Part shown: positions 50,831-58,496 of the stretch, in pieces | Layout of the letters: every line of letters starts with the position of its first letter | Numbering within the stretch: position 1 is the stretch's first letter | Source of the DNA: Taklimakanibacter sp050246735 | Lineage (GTDB): Bacteria > Pseudomonadota > Alphaproteobacteria > Rhizobiales > Aestuariivirgaceae | DNA length: 64,000 nucleotides | Reading direction: 5' to 3' | Assembly: GCA_050246735.1 (NCBI GenBank) | Contig: JBFWVM010000001.1 | Coordinates: 186,001-250,000, forward strand | Position numbers and translations under genes: made by a program | Notes under the pieces: model-generated | Told to the model about the DNA's origin: nothing | What the model saw: the letters and a program-made list of their open reading frames with translations, nothing else | The model's database searches: none

Positions 50831-51724
50831 TCACGACGTCTCGGCGCCGGGCACTCGTTGTCGGCAGACACAGTAGAGGCCGGTGAGCGCGATCAGGGCC
50901 ATTCCTAGAAAAGAAGTCAAATCCACGCTCTCCGCGAAGAAGAAGAAGCCGAAGAGGATACCGAAGATCAGTTGAACGTATACGAATGGCGCCAGGACCG
51001 ATGCCGGCGCAAGGCGAAATGCGTTGATGATCAGAACATGGCTGGAGAGTCCGATTATGCCAAGCGCTGCAAGCAGCACCAGATCGCCTTCCGTGGCGGG
51101 CATCCGCCATGCCGCCGCGGCGGTCGGCAGGAAGCCCAGGACGCCGACCAGCCCTGTGTAGAACAGCGTGGTCCACGCTCCATCCGTAAAGCTGAGGGAG
51201 CGTGTCGCCACCTGGAACAGGGCCCAGCATGTCGCCATTCCCAAGGGCAGCAGCATCGCGGCTTGGAAAACCGCGCCGGCGGCGGGCTGCAGGACGATCA
51301 GCACTCCGACGAGACCGATCCCGACCGACAGCCATTGGTCGATCCCCACCCGTTCCTTGAGCCACCATGCCGCGAGGCAGGTGAGGATCAGCGGTGAAAC
51401 GAAGCTCACCGCATAGGCTTCGGCAAGCGGAACGAGGCTTATCGCCTGGATGAACAGACCTGTTCCGGCTGCGAGGACGGCGGCGCGCCCGATCTGAAGG
51501 CCGAGCCGGCCGCTGACGATCATCCGTCTCCAGCCGACAAACGGCATGCAGGCAAGAAGGGGGACGAGGTGGAAGAAGTAACGGCTCCAAATCACCTCGG
51601 ATACCGAATATTCTCTTTGGACCAGCACCTTCGCCATGGCGTCGACCACGGGAATGAGACTGTTGGCCAGGATGATCAGCAGAATGGCGGCGACGGGACG
51701 CGCACGCTGCGGTCCCTCGCTCAC
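50831..51724 (-). CDS. EamA/DMT-family transporter
   Basis: A 297-residue protein with about ten membrane helices in two EamA repeats (VDAMAKVLVQREYSVSEVIWSRY; AAWWLKERVGIDQWLSVGIGLVGVLIVLQP; second half ends SFLGMALIALTGLYCV). GTG 51724 is chosen because GGAG lies 6 bases upstream and it directly follows the MaoC stop; an ATG at 51760 would overlap it. It probably exports or imports a small metabolite of the catabolic operon. Confidence 0.85.
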   Translation of the reverse strand: MSEGPQRARPVAAILLIILANSLIPVVDAMAKVLVQREYSVSEVIWSRYFFHLVPLLACMPFVGWRRMIVSGRLGLQIGRAAVLAAGTGLFIQAISLVPLAEAYAVSFVSPLILTCLAAWWLKERVGIDQWLSVGIGLVGVLIVLQPAAGAVFQAAMLLPLGMATCWALFQVATRSLSFTDGAWTTLFYTGLVGVLGFLPTAAAAWRMPATEGDLVLLAALGIIGLSSHVLIINAFRLAPASVLAPFVYVQLIFGILFGFFFFAESVDLTSFLGMALIALTGLYCVCRQRVPGAETS

Positions 51725-51725
51725 A

Positions 51726-52199
51726 TTAGACTCCGCTTCCCGCCGGCGCGGATCCACCATTGCCAGGGCGATGGGCGGCGGCGCGGGGGAATTTCAGCAC
51801 GGCCTCTACGCGCAGGACTTCCTTGCCGTCCTGGTTCACGGCGCTGGCCTGCCACTGAACTGTACGATCCGCCTCGTTCTTGCCGGCAACCCAGATCGAG
51901 ACCGTGAGAGTATCACCATAGGCGACAGGCCCGGTGAACCAGAAGCGGTCCTCGATCGATACGCCGTAGATGCCGACAAGCTGACTCGTAAGCACCGACG
52001 TTGCGATACCCGCGACCATGATGCCGGGCGCCAGCCGCTTGCCGAAGCGCGTTTCGGCGGCATAGGCCTCGTCAAAATGCACTGGGCCGAAATCGCCCGT
52101 CGACGCGGCATAGAGCGCCGCGTCGGCCTCGGTTACGGTCTTGGCTATTTTGACCCTATCGCCGACATTGATCTCGTCGAGATACTTGGCGAGGTACAT
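51726..52199 (-). CDS. MaoC-like (R)-specific enoyl-CoA hydratase
   Basis: A 157-residue hotdog protein: YLAKYLDEINVGDRVKIAKTVTEADAALYAASTGDFGPVHFDEAYAAETRFGKRLAPGIMVAG. The catalytic aspartate (GDFGPVHFD) and histidine are present as in MaoC/PhaJ proteins, which hydrate trans-2-enoyl-CoA. It begins directly after the stop of the preceding hotdog gene, so the two are coupled and may form a heterodimer. Confidence 0.85.
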   Translation of the reverse strand: MYLAKYLDEINVGDRVKIAKTVTEADAALYAASTGDFGPVHFDEAYAAETRFGKRLAPGIMVAGIATSVLTSQLVGIYGVSIEDRFWFTGPVAYGDTLTVSIWVAGKNEADRTVQWQASAVNQDGKEVLRVEAVLKFPRAAAHRPGNGGSAPAGSGV

Positions 52200-52604
52200 T
52201 CAGCGCGCTCCTCCGCCCGGCGGCCCGAGCTCTGCCTCGCCCTCCGCCACCACGACGCCGTCCTGCTTCGCGCAGCGGATGGAGGCCGAAAGGCGTAAGC
52301 CGTCGACGGCAAGGATCTCGGCACGGGCCTCGATGGTGTCGCCGACCTCGGCATGCGACGGAAAACGCAGCGAAATCGAAGTTATGCACCGGCCCGGGCC
52401 GCCCAAAGAGGCGAGAGCAGTCGTTGCCAGCGAAGCCAGCGCCAGTTCGAAGACGACCATTGCGCCGCCGGTGGCCGCCTCGGCATGCAGGGCGTTTACA
52501 TAGAGCGGATGGAGATTGCCGCTGATGCCGGTATAGAAGGCTTGTTCGGCGACCGTCATGGTCTTCCGAAATACCGCGACGGTGGGACCGGTAGCTGCGG
52601 TCAT
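52200..52604 (-). CDS. hotdog-fold protein, MaoC/thioesterase-like
   Basis: A 134-residue protein: FRKTMTVAEQAFYTGISGNLHPLYVNALHAEAATGGAMVVFELALASLATTAL, then ITSISLRFPSHAEVGDTIEARAEI, a hotdog fold of the acyl dehydratase type. The catalytic D...H of true MaoC is partly changed (GNLHPLYVN), so it may be a non-catalytic partner of the following gene, as in two-chain hydratases. Start ATG 52604 is preferred; the frame extends upstream. Confidence 0.72.
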   Translation of the reverse strand: MTAATGPTVAVFRKTMTVAEQAFYTGISGNLHPLYVNALHAEAATGGAMVVFELALASLATTALASLGGPGRCITSISLRFPSHAEVGDTIEARAEILAVDGLRLSASIRCAKQDGVVVAEGEAELGPPGGGAR

Positions 52605-52723
52605 GATACCCCCTGAAGCTGAAAACCGGTCTCCGCGCCGTCTTGCGCGATTGCGCAAGGGTTAGTTCGCGTGGAGCCGGAATGGGAAAGCCGCATCGGA
52701 GAATCCGCTTGCACGTCGATGCG

Positions 52724-53659
52724 TCAGCGGGCGTAGGCGCGCAAGCCGGCGCCATCGACGGCGGACCGTACGGATTGGCGGATTTCGTCGCTGACCGGCA
52801 AAAGCGGCCCACGCGGTTTGGCGCATTTGATGATGCCGAGATGCTGCAGCCCTTCCTTGATGCGGGTGTGCATGTCCATGCGCGGAGCACGGCCGTAAAT
52901 GCCGCGGACAATCGGATAGAGCCGGTCGGAGACGGCACGCATCGCTCTCAGATCGACCGCCTCGGCCGCCCGCCACAGCTCCACCAGGAGATGCGGTGTG
53001 AGGCTGGCGAGGCCGGACAGGATTCCATCCGCCCCAATGGCGAGCTGAGGCAAGAACCAGTCAAAATTGGAGGGCAGCACGGCTACGTCGGGACGTGCAG
53101 CCTTCACCTTTCGCCAGGTTTCCTCATAGGCGAAGATGGTGTCGCTGCCTTCCTTGATGGCCATCACGTTCGGAATCTGCGACATGGCGACGAGGGTGTC
53201 CGTGGTGTAGCCGCAACCCGATTGCACCGGATACTGGAATATGGACAGCGGCGCATCTACGGCCTCGGCCACGGCTCTCACGAACGCGACCGGCGCGTCT
53301 GGCGTAAGGGCGCCGCCCGCCGCGAAGGACGGTGGCGGAAACAGAACCGGAATATCGCAGCCGGCGCTGACGAAATCGCGCGCCTGACGGATCGCATCGT
53401 CGGTCGAGAAAGAAATGACGCCGCACATCACCGGATTTTCGGCCCCGACATGGCGCCGCGTCAGCTCCAGGATTTCGAGGCGTTCGCGATCGGTGAGCGC
53501 GGCGCCTTCACCGGCATGGCCATTCACGAAGACGGCGGCAACGCCTGGCGGAGTGCAGTATTCCAGGACGTTTCGATAGCCGTCGCGATCGATCCCGCCA
53601 CTTTCGGTGAATGGAACGACGGTCGCCACGGTCACGTCGGTGATGGTGATCGGTTTCAT
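52724..53659 (-). CDS. dihydrodipicolinate synthase family lyase
   Basis: A 311-residue TIM barrel with the Schiff-base lysine in VMAIKEGS, the tyrosine in IFQYPVQ, and the substrate loop GHAGEGAAL in place of GTTGE. This loop differs from DapA and NanA, so the substrate is another 2-oxo acid. It probably performs a retro-aldol or dehydration step in the island pathway. Its start is 48 bases after the acyl-CoA dehydrogenase stop. Confidence 0.88.
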   Translation of the reverse strand: MKPITITDVTVATVVPFTESGGIDRDGYRNVLEYCTPPGVAAVFVNGHAGEGAALTDRERLEILELTRRHVGAENPVMCGVISFSTDDAIRQARDFVSAGCDIPVLFPPPSFAAGGALTPDAPVAFVRAVAEAVDAPLSIFQYPVQSGCGYTTDTLVAMSQIPNVMAIKEGSDTIFAYEETWRKVKAARPDVAVLPSNFDWFLPQLAIGADGILSGLASLTPHLLVELWRAAEAVDLRAMRAVSDRLYPIVRGIYGRAPRMDMHTRIKEGLQHLGIIKCAKPRGPLLPVSDEIRQSVRSAVDGAGLRAYAR

Positions 53660-53707
53660 CGTCTTTCCTCCATTGAGACCAGTTGAGATGGCAATCGCCC
53701 TGCGGCG

Positions 53708-54874
53708 TCAGTCAAGCTGCCAACCATTCTTAAGCAGTGATCGTGCAATCAGCATGCGATGCACTTCGGAAGTGCCGTCGAAAATCCGCAAGACCCTGCA
53801 GTCCCGGTAGATGCGCTCAATCGGCATCTCTTTGCAGAATCCCATTCCGCCGAAGATCTGCACCGCCCGATCGGCGCAGCGCCCCAGCATCTCCGAGGCG
53901 TAAAGCTTGACCATCGACATTTTGTCACGGCGTTCGTTGCCTTGATCCAGCTCCCACGCGGCGTTCAGCACCATGCTGCGCGTGGCATAAATTTCGGCGG
54001 CCATGTCGGCCAGCTTTTCCTGGATCATCTGGAAATCGCCGATCTTGCTCCCAAACTGAACCCGCTGGTTTGCATAGTCGGTGCACATGGACAGCAGCCG
54101 GCTGGCCATGCCCACCGAGCGCGCGCCTATGTGATGCAGCCGGACCTTCGACACCGATCCCATGATCAGCCGGAAGCCCCATCCGATCTCGCCAAGAATC
54201 TGCGAGCGCGGAACGCGGCAATCCTCAAAGACCAGCTCCGCGTGGCCATAGCCGCGATGCCCCATCATCGGCTGCTTCTTGCCCACCGTGAAACCCGGTG
54301 TGGCCTTGTCGACCAGGAAAAGCGTGATACCGCCGCGCGCGCGCTTTTCGCGATCCGTCAGCGCCATGACGACGGCGAAGTCGGCGATATCGCCGTCACT
54401 GATGAAGTGCTTACGGCCGCTGAGGATGAAATCGTCGCCGTCCTCGCGGGCGAAGGTACCGATGCTGGCCGCATCCGAGCCGGCGCCAGGCTCGGTGATC
54501 GCCATGCAGCATATCTTGTCGCCGCGAACCAAGGGCAGGAGATAGCGATCCCGCTGGTCGCCCTGGCAGGAGAGGAGCATCTCGTAGACCTGGCCGAATA
54601 CCCTGCGGATCAGGGCATCGGACGTCTGGCCCAGCTGCTCCTCCACGTAAACCAGATCGACTGTGCTCAACCCGCCGCCGCCGACCTCGGCCGGCATGTT
54701 CATCGCGTAGAAGCCGAGATCCTTGGCCTGCTGCTTGAGACGGGCAAGATCTTCAGGCGGGACGGCAGCCTGCGCCTCGACGATCTCCTCGAGCGGCTGC
54801 AACTGAGTTCGCACGAACCGTCCGACGGTTTCGACGAGAAGGCGCGTTTCCGCAGGAACTGTGAAGTCGACCAT
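53708..54874 (-). CDS. acyl-CoA dehydrogenase
   Basis: A 388-residue flavoprotein with N, middle and C domains: ICCMAITEPGAGSDAAS (FAD/substrate loop), FGSKIGDFQMIQEKLADMAAEIYATRSM and RCADRAVQIFGGMGFCKE. The end reads RIFDGTSEVHRMLIAR, where the catalytic glutamate of YEGT-type enzymes is aspartate, so the base may be elsewhere. It heads the minus-strand operon, with a candidate GntR operator 23 bases upstream of its start. Confidence 0.9.
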   Translation of the reverse strand: MVDFTVPAETRLLVETVGRFVRTQLQPLEEIVEAQAAVPPEDLARLKQQAKDLGFYAMNMPAEVGGGGLSTVDLVYVEEQLGQTSDALIRRVFGQVYEMLLSCQGDQRDRYLLPLVRGDKICCMAITEPGAGSDAASIGTFAREDGDDFILSGRKHFISDGDIADFAVVMALTDREKRARGGITLFLVDKATPGFTVGKKQPMMGHRGYGHAELVFEDCRVPRSQILGEIGWGFRLIMGSVSKVRLHHIGARSVGMASRLLSMCTDYANQRVQFGSKIGDFQMIQEKLADMAAEIYATRSMVLNAAWELDQGNERRDKMSMVKLYASEMLGRCADRAVQIFGGMGFCKEMPIERIYRDCRVLRIFDGTSEVHRMLIARSLLKNGWQLD

Positions 54875-54896
54875 TCGCCTATATCGCAATAACAGG

Positions 54897-54918
54897 ACTG
54901 ACCGGACAGACCGGTAAG
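54897..54918. promoter_or_regulatory. candidate GntR operator A (acyl-CoA dehydrogenase promoter)
   Basis: Read on the minus strand it contains CCGGTCTGTCCGGTCAGT, which shares CTGTCCGGT with sites B and C. It lies 23 bases upstream of the acyl-CoA dehydrogenase start and between two divergent units of the island. It is the most divergent of the three copies. Confidence 0.5.
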
Positions 54919-54989
54919 TTGTTACAATGGGGTTTGTCAAGGTCCAATTTGCGCGGTCGCAGGGACCGGCGGGGCATCGGCTGAAAGAG

Positions 54990-55091
54990 AACGTTTGCAA
55001 AGACCATTCTTGCATAGAAATCTTTTTCCTACGAAGTCATATGGACAATGAGCCAGAGTCGTGATGTGATAATAATGGAAACGTTTGCAAA
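54990..55091. repeat. 12-base direct repeat AACGTTTGCAAA
   Basis: Identical copies at 54990-55001 and 55080-55091, 90 bases apart, in the divergent control region; the second lies just before the start of the acyl-CoA-dehydrogenase-like gene. The core AAACGTTT resembles LacI-family half-sites. No LacI-type gene is in the window. Confidence 0.5.
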
Positions 55092-55102
55092 AGAGGCTCG
55101 AC

Positions 55103-56017
55103 ATGGCTATCCAGGGTCTTCACGACATTTCAGCTCTCGCGCAGGGCCAGTCGGATGGTGAGCGGCAACCCGCCTTTTTGAGACGGGGTTTCCACGACAA
55201 TGACGGCGCCGCCCGGCAGGGCCTATTCCTAGAAAATACGGTTGCTCATGTGGAAAGCTTCGTCAGTCTCGAGCTCATTCCCCTGGAGGAACGGGTAAGG
55301 CCGGGAGAACCCTTGTCCGACCGCACGATCGCCGAGCTCAGGCGGAAATCCCCCGGCTGCGTGGTGGACTGTTGCGGGCTGCTTTGCGACCATCCGGAGC
55401 GGCTTCCGTGGACGATGCTGGTGCTGTTGGCGGAGCAGCTCGGGCGCACCAGCCCGATGGTGATCGAAGCGGTATTCCGTCCGCTGTTCGGAGCGCAGCG
55501 GTCCGGTCTGGACGGTGCTGTGCGGGTGTCGGGCGAGGACGCAGAGCGCGGCGCAGGGCTGATGAAGGAAATAGGTTTCGCGCTAGGCGCCGCCAAGCGG
55601 CTGCTGGCTGACTGCGTGCTGCTCGGCAGGCAGGCCCCGCGGCGCGTTCGCAAGCTTTCTGAAATGGCCGCCGATATCCTGGCGGCCCGCACATTGGCCC
55701 TCTCGACCGCCGAAGTCTTCGACGGCGGATTCGTCAGCTCGGAACAGTTTGCGATCATGCGCCTGTTCGTAAGTGAAGCATTGGACCGCTGCCTGGACCG
55801 GTCCTTGGACATCCTTTCCGAGGCGCATGAGCGTCCGACGCCCGCCGGCAACGTTATCTTCTATCAGTCGCTGATCCGCGGCGTCGACCTTGCCGCGGAC
55901 AGCGATCTGGTCGCCGGAAACCTGTTTTATCGCGCCTCGACCGCGCGGCCGGACTGGATGAGGGATCCCGTGGCTTGGAAGCCGCGGCCCGGACGTGCTT
56001 CCATGTGTCAGGGATGA
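55103..56017 (+). CDS. acyl-CoA-dehydrogenase-like protein lacking the middle domain
   Basis: A 304-residue protein. Residues about 41-130 (ENTVAHVESFVSLELIPLEERV...MLVLLAEQLGRTSP) match the N-terminal helical domain of acyl-CoA dehydrogenases, and residues about 155-280 (LGAAKRLLADCVLL...MAADILAARTLALSTAEVFDGG...FVSEALDRCLDRSLDILSE) the C-terminal helical domain. The beta-domain that carries the TEP...GSD flavin loop is absent: the two helical parts are joined by about 25 residues. It is probably a partner or pseudoenzyme of the complete dehydrogenase encoded divergently. GAGG lies 7 bases before the ATG. Confidence 0.7.
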   Translation: MAIQGLHDISALAQGQSDGERQPAFLRRGFHDNDGAARQGLFLENTVAHVESFVSLELIPLEERVRPGEPLSDRTIAELRRKSPGCVVDCCGLLCDHPERLPWTMLVLLAEQLGRTSPMVIEAVFRPLFGAQRSGLDGAVRVSGEDAERGAGLMKEIGFALGAAKRLLADCVLLGRQAPRRVRKLSEMAADILAARTLALSTAEVFDGGFVSSEQFAIMRLFVSEALDRCLDRSLDILSEAHERPTPAGNVIFYQSLIRGVDLAADSDLVAGNLFYRASTARPDWMRDPVAWKPRPGRASMCQG

Positions 56018-56035
56018 TGATCAGCGGCGTTCGCC

Positions 56036-56341
56036 TCAGTCGTCGGATGGACCGCCCAGATATTGCAGGCGCTGCCGCATGAAGTTGTGGACGGAGGGCG
56101 TGAATTCGTGGAAGCCCTTCGCCTTGGCGTATTCCGGCGTCTCGTAGGCCCAGGTGCCTGCCACCTCATAGACCGCCGCATATTTGGGTCCGTCATCGAT
56201 CGAAACGTATCGTTTGGCCGAAAGCCAGCCGGGACATGCTAAAATCGCGGGAATATGCACCCGGTCATACCATTCGTTGAATGCCTCCTCGACCTCCGAG
56301 TCGACATCGACCCGCACGATATGAAGGAAGGTGACTTGCAT
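56036..56341 (-). CDS. small EthD/Dabb-like ferredoxin-fold protein
   Basis: A 101-residue protein: MQVTFLHIVRVDVDSEVEEAFNEWYDRVHIPAILACPGWLSAKRYVSIDDGPKYAAVYEV is typical of the EthD/DUF4286-type dimeric alpha-beta barrel group. Such proteins support degradation pathways, some as lactone or carbonyl isomerases. It converges on the dehydrogenase-like gene and has a candidate GntR operator about 60 bases upstream. Confidence 0.75.
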   Translation of the reverse strand: MQVTFLHIVRVDVDSEVEEAFNEWYDRVHIPAILACPGWLSAKRYVSIDDGPKYAAVYEVAGTWAYETPEYAKAKGFHEFTPSVHNFMRQRLQYLGGPSDD

Positions 56342-56397
56342 TTGACCCTCGATTGCGAAAATGGAACTCCTGGCCCGCTCTCCAGGTTCTAAGACAT

Positions 56398-56418
56398 CTG
56401 TCCGGTCTTACCAGTAAG
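56398..56418. promoter_or_regulatory. candidate GntR operator B (between EthD-like and gntR genes)
   Basis: CTGTCCGGTCTTACCAGT contains GGT-CTT-ACC, the palindromic core of FadR-type sites (TGGTxxxACCA). It lies between the divergent EthD-like and gntR genes, suiting autoregulation. It matches the reverse complement of site C at 15 of the first 18 positions, the difference lying in the 3-base centre. Confidence 0.65.
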
Positions 56419-56512
56419 AGTGATCTCGTCAAGTCCTGTTTGGCTGAAAGCGCTTCTCGCCTTCGTCACGGTGCCTATGATATGGAGCCCGTAGTGATTT
56501 CTGGGCCTGGCA

Positions 56513-57211
56513 ATGGAACGCAACGACATCGCGGCGCCGCAATATGCAATACAGGTCATTCGCGGGATGATCGCTTCGGGCGAGGTCAGGCCCGGCGAGA
56601 AGTTGCCCAGTCAGCGTCATCTCTCCACGACCTTGAATGTGAGCCGGCCGGCCCTGCGAGAGGCTATTTCCGCCTTGGAGATGCTGGGAGTCGTGAAGGC
56701 ATCCGCGGGGCGCGGCGTTTTCGTGTGCGAACCCCAGGACGGCGAGTGGCCGGGCAAGCAAAGACAATCAATGCATGTTCCCGGCATAGGCGAGGTGCTC
56801 TCGGCGCGGCTGAGCCTGCGGCCCGAGATCGCCGCCCTTGCCGCGCAGGTGATCGGAGGGAATGAGCTCAAGGGCTTGAAAAACTTCAAAGACCGGATCG
56901 TCTCGAAGTTGAGGGAGGGTGATGCCGAAAAGGCCAAGGAGACGGAGGATGCCTTCTTCGCCATGCTGCGTGAGGCCATATCCCCGCATCTTCTGGCCGA
57001 ACTGGACAGGTTCATCACCGGCGTCGATTCCGCGGCCGCCGACGCTCCCGAGGAAGCGCCGGCGCGCCTCGAAGAGAAGATTGGTGAATTCGAAGCGATC
57101 GTCGAGGCCCTGGAATTTCGCGACGCGTTCGGTGCCTATCGTGCCGTCAGGCGTCACGTCCTGGGCGAAGCTTCGCGGCGCGGGGTTCAGATCATGAGCC
57201 ATTCCCGGTAG
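56513..57211 (+). CDS. FadR-type GntR regulator
   Basis: A 232-residue regulator: the winged helix YAIQVIRGMIASGEVRPGEKLPSQRHLSTTLNVSRPALREAISALEMLGVVKASAGRGVFV is followed by an all-helical FCD domain (LSARLSLRPEIAALAAQVIGG). FadR-type proteins usually sense carboxylates or acyl-CoA intermediates. The operators at 54.9, 56.4 and 57.3 kb probably belong to it, as it is the only regulator in the island. Confidence 0.9.
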   Translation: MERNDIAAPQYAIQVIRGMIASGEVRPGEKLPSQRHLSTTLNVSRPALREAISALEMLGVVKASAGRGVFVCEPQDGEWPGKQRQSMHVPGIGEVLSARLSLRPEIAALAAQVIGGNELKGLKNFKDRIVSKLREGDAEKAKETEDAFFAMLREAISPHLLAELDRFITGVDSAAADAPEEAPARLEEKIGEFEAIVEALEFRDAFGAYRAVRRHVLGEASRRGVQIMSHSR

Positions 57212-57315
57212 GTGCGAGCGGCGGACATCCGCCGTTTCCGGCGTGCTGGCGCCGGGCGGTCCTGCCTTGCTGCCTCATGCACAAGTTCTTCTTGTCTCGG
57301 CTGGTTTGTGATGCT

Positions 57316-57338
57316 AAACTGGTCTTACCGGACAGACC
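57316..57338. promoter_or_regulatory. candidate GntR operator C (ABC importer promoter)
   Basis: ACTGGTCTTACCGGACAG lies 44 bases upstream of the binding-protein gene. The core TGGTCTTACC is close to the FadR consensus, and its reverse complement matches site B outside the central three bases. Confidence 0.65.
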
Positions 57339-57381
57339 TATGGTCATGCCCGCGCACACAAACACAGCAAGGGAGTGATCA

Positions 57382-58428
57382 ATGAGGGGTTTAAGGCTCG
57401 GACGCATCATGGCTTCGGCGGCCGCCGTTTGGATGGGGATGGCCGTTTCCGGGGCAGCTTGGGCGGAGGAAACGCTGCGGATCGTGACATTCGGAGGATC
57501 CTACGAGGACTTCCTGAAGGAGCGCGTCGTCAACGACTTCGAAAAAGAGACCGGGATCCATGTGGTCCTGGACACATGGACGCTGAAGATCGCACAGGTG
57601 AGAGCGATGGTGGAGGCCGGCAACATCACCGCAGACCTGTTCGTCGGCGATCCATGGGATGCCGCGGCCGGATGCAGCGAGGGAATACTCGAGCCTATCG
57701 ATCCCAAATTCCTGGGCGATATGAGCGACATGCAGGACGGTTCCGTGCTGGAATGCGGGATCGGGACCCATATGTTCACCATCACCTTCGCATGGGACAA
57801 GGACCGGACGCCCAATCCCCCGACCTCGCTCGAAGGCTTCTTCGACATCAAGAAATATCCCGGAAAACGCGCATTGACGTCTCGCATGTACACGACTTTC
57901 GAATATGCGCTGATGGCTGACGGAGTTCCAAACGATCAGATCTATAAGGTGCTGGGCAGTCCCGACGGTCTGCAGCGCGTCTTCAAGGTCCTGGAACCCA
58001 TGAAGGACCAGATTGTCTGGTGGGATCCGGCACAATTGTCAGTGACGACGCTGACCAACCACGAGGTCGCGTATTCGATGGTCCCCATCAACCGCTACTT
58101 CAACGCAGTGCTCAACGACAACAGGAACTGGGATACTACCTGGGAGCGGTTCGCCTATGGGTACGACACCTGGTTCATCCCGAAAGACGCCCCGAACAAA
58201 GACAATGCGATGAAGTTCCTCGAATTCATGATGCAGCCCGAGCGGCTTGGTGCGCTCGCCACCGATTTCGTGGCGCCGCCATCGCGGAAGTCGGCTCTGA
58301 AATTCATGGATTCGAAGATTGCTTCCAAGGTCGACTATTCCAAGAATCCCATGCCGATGGATGTGGAATTCTGGGCCAGCCATTTCGATAGCTTTGGCAA
58401 GCAGTTCCAGGCTTGGCTGCGTCAATAA
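57382..58428 (+). CDS. polyamine-type ABC transporter substrate-binding protein
   Basis: A 348-residue protein with a signal peptide cleaved near AAWA/EETL (residue 28). ETLRIVTFGGSYEDFLKERVVNDFEKETGIHVVLD and FVGDPWDAAAGCSEGILEPID are typical of the PotD/PotF-type (spermidine/putrescine-like) binding proteins, which bind cationic or compact organic solutes in the periplasm. It opens an operon with two permeases, a DUF1989 protein, an ATPase, a hydratase and a CoA-transferase. Confidence 0.88.
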   Translation: MRGLRLGRIMASAAAVWMGMAVSGAAWAEETLRIVTFGGSYEDFLKERVVNDFEKETGIHVVLDTWTLKIAQVRAMVEAGNITADLFVGDPWDAAAGCSEGILEPIDPKFLGDMSDMQDGSVLECGIGTHMFTITFAWDKDRTPNPPTSLEGFFDIKKYPGKRALTSRMYTTFEYALMADGVPNDQIYKVLGSPDGLQRVFKVLEPMKDQIVWWDPAQLSVTTLTNHEVAYSMVPINRYFNAVLNDNRNWDTTWERFAYGYDTWFIPKDAPNKDNAMKFLEFMMQPERLGALATDFVAPPSRKSALKFMDSKIASKVDYSKNPMPMDVEFWASHFDSFGKQFQAWLRQ

Positions 58429-58496
58429 CCGGCAGCCTCCAGACCGGTGCGCTGATGGTAAACGGTTCGGGCTGTTAGCAGAGTCGATCCCCGAAA

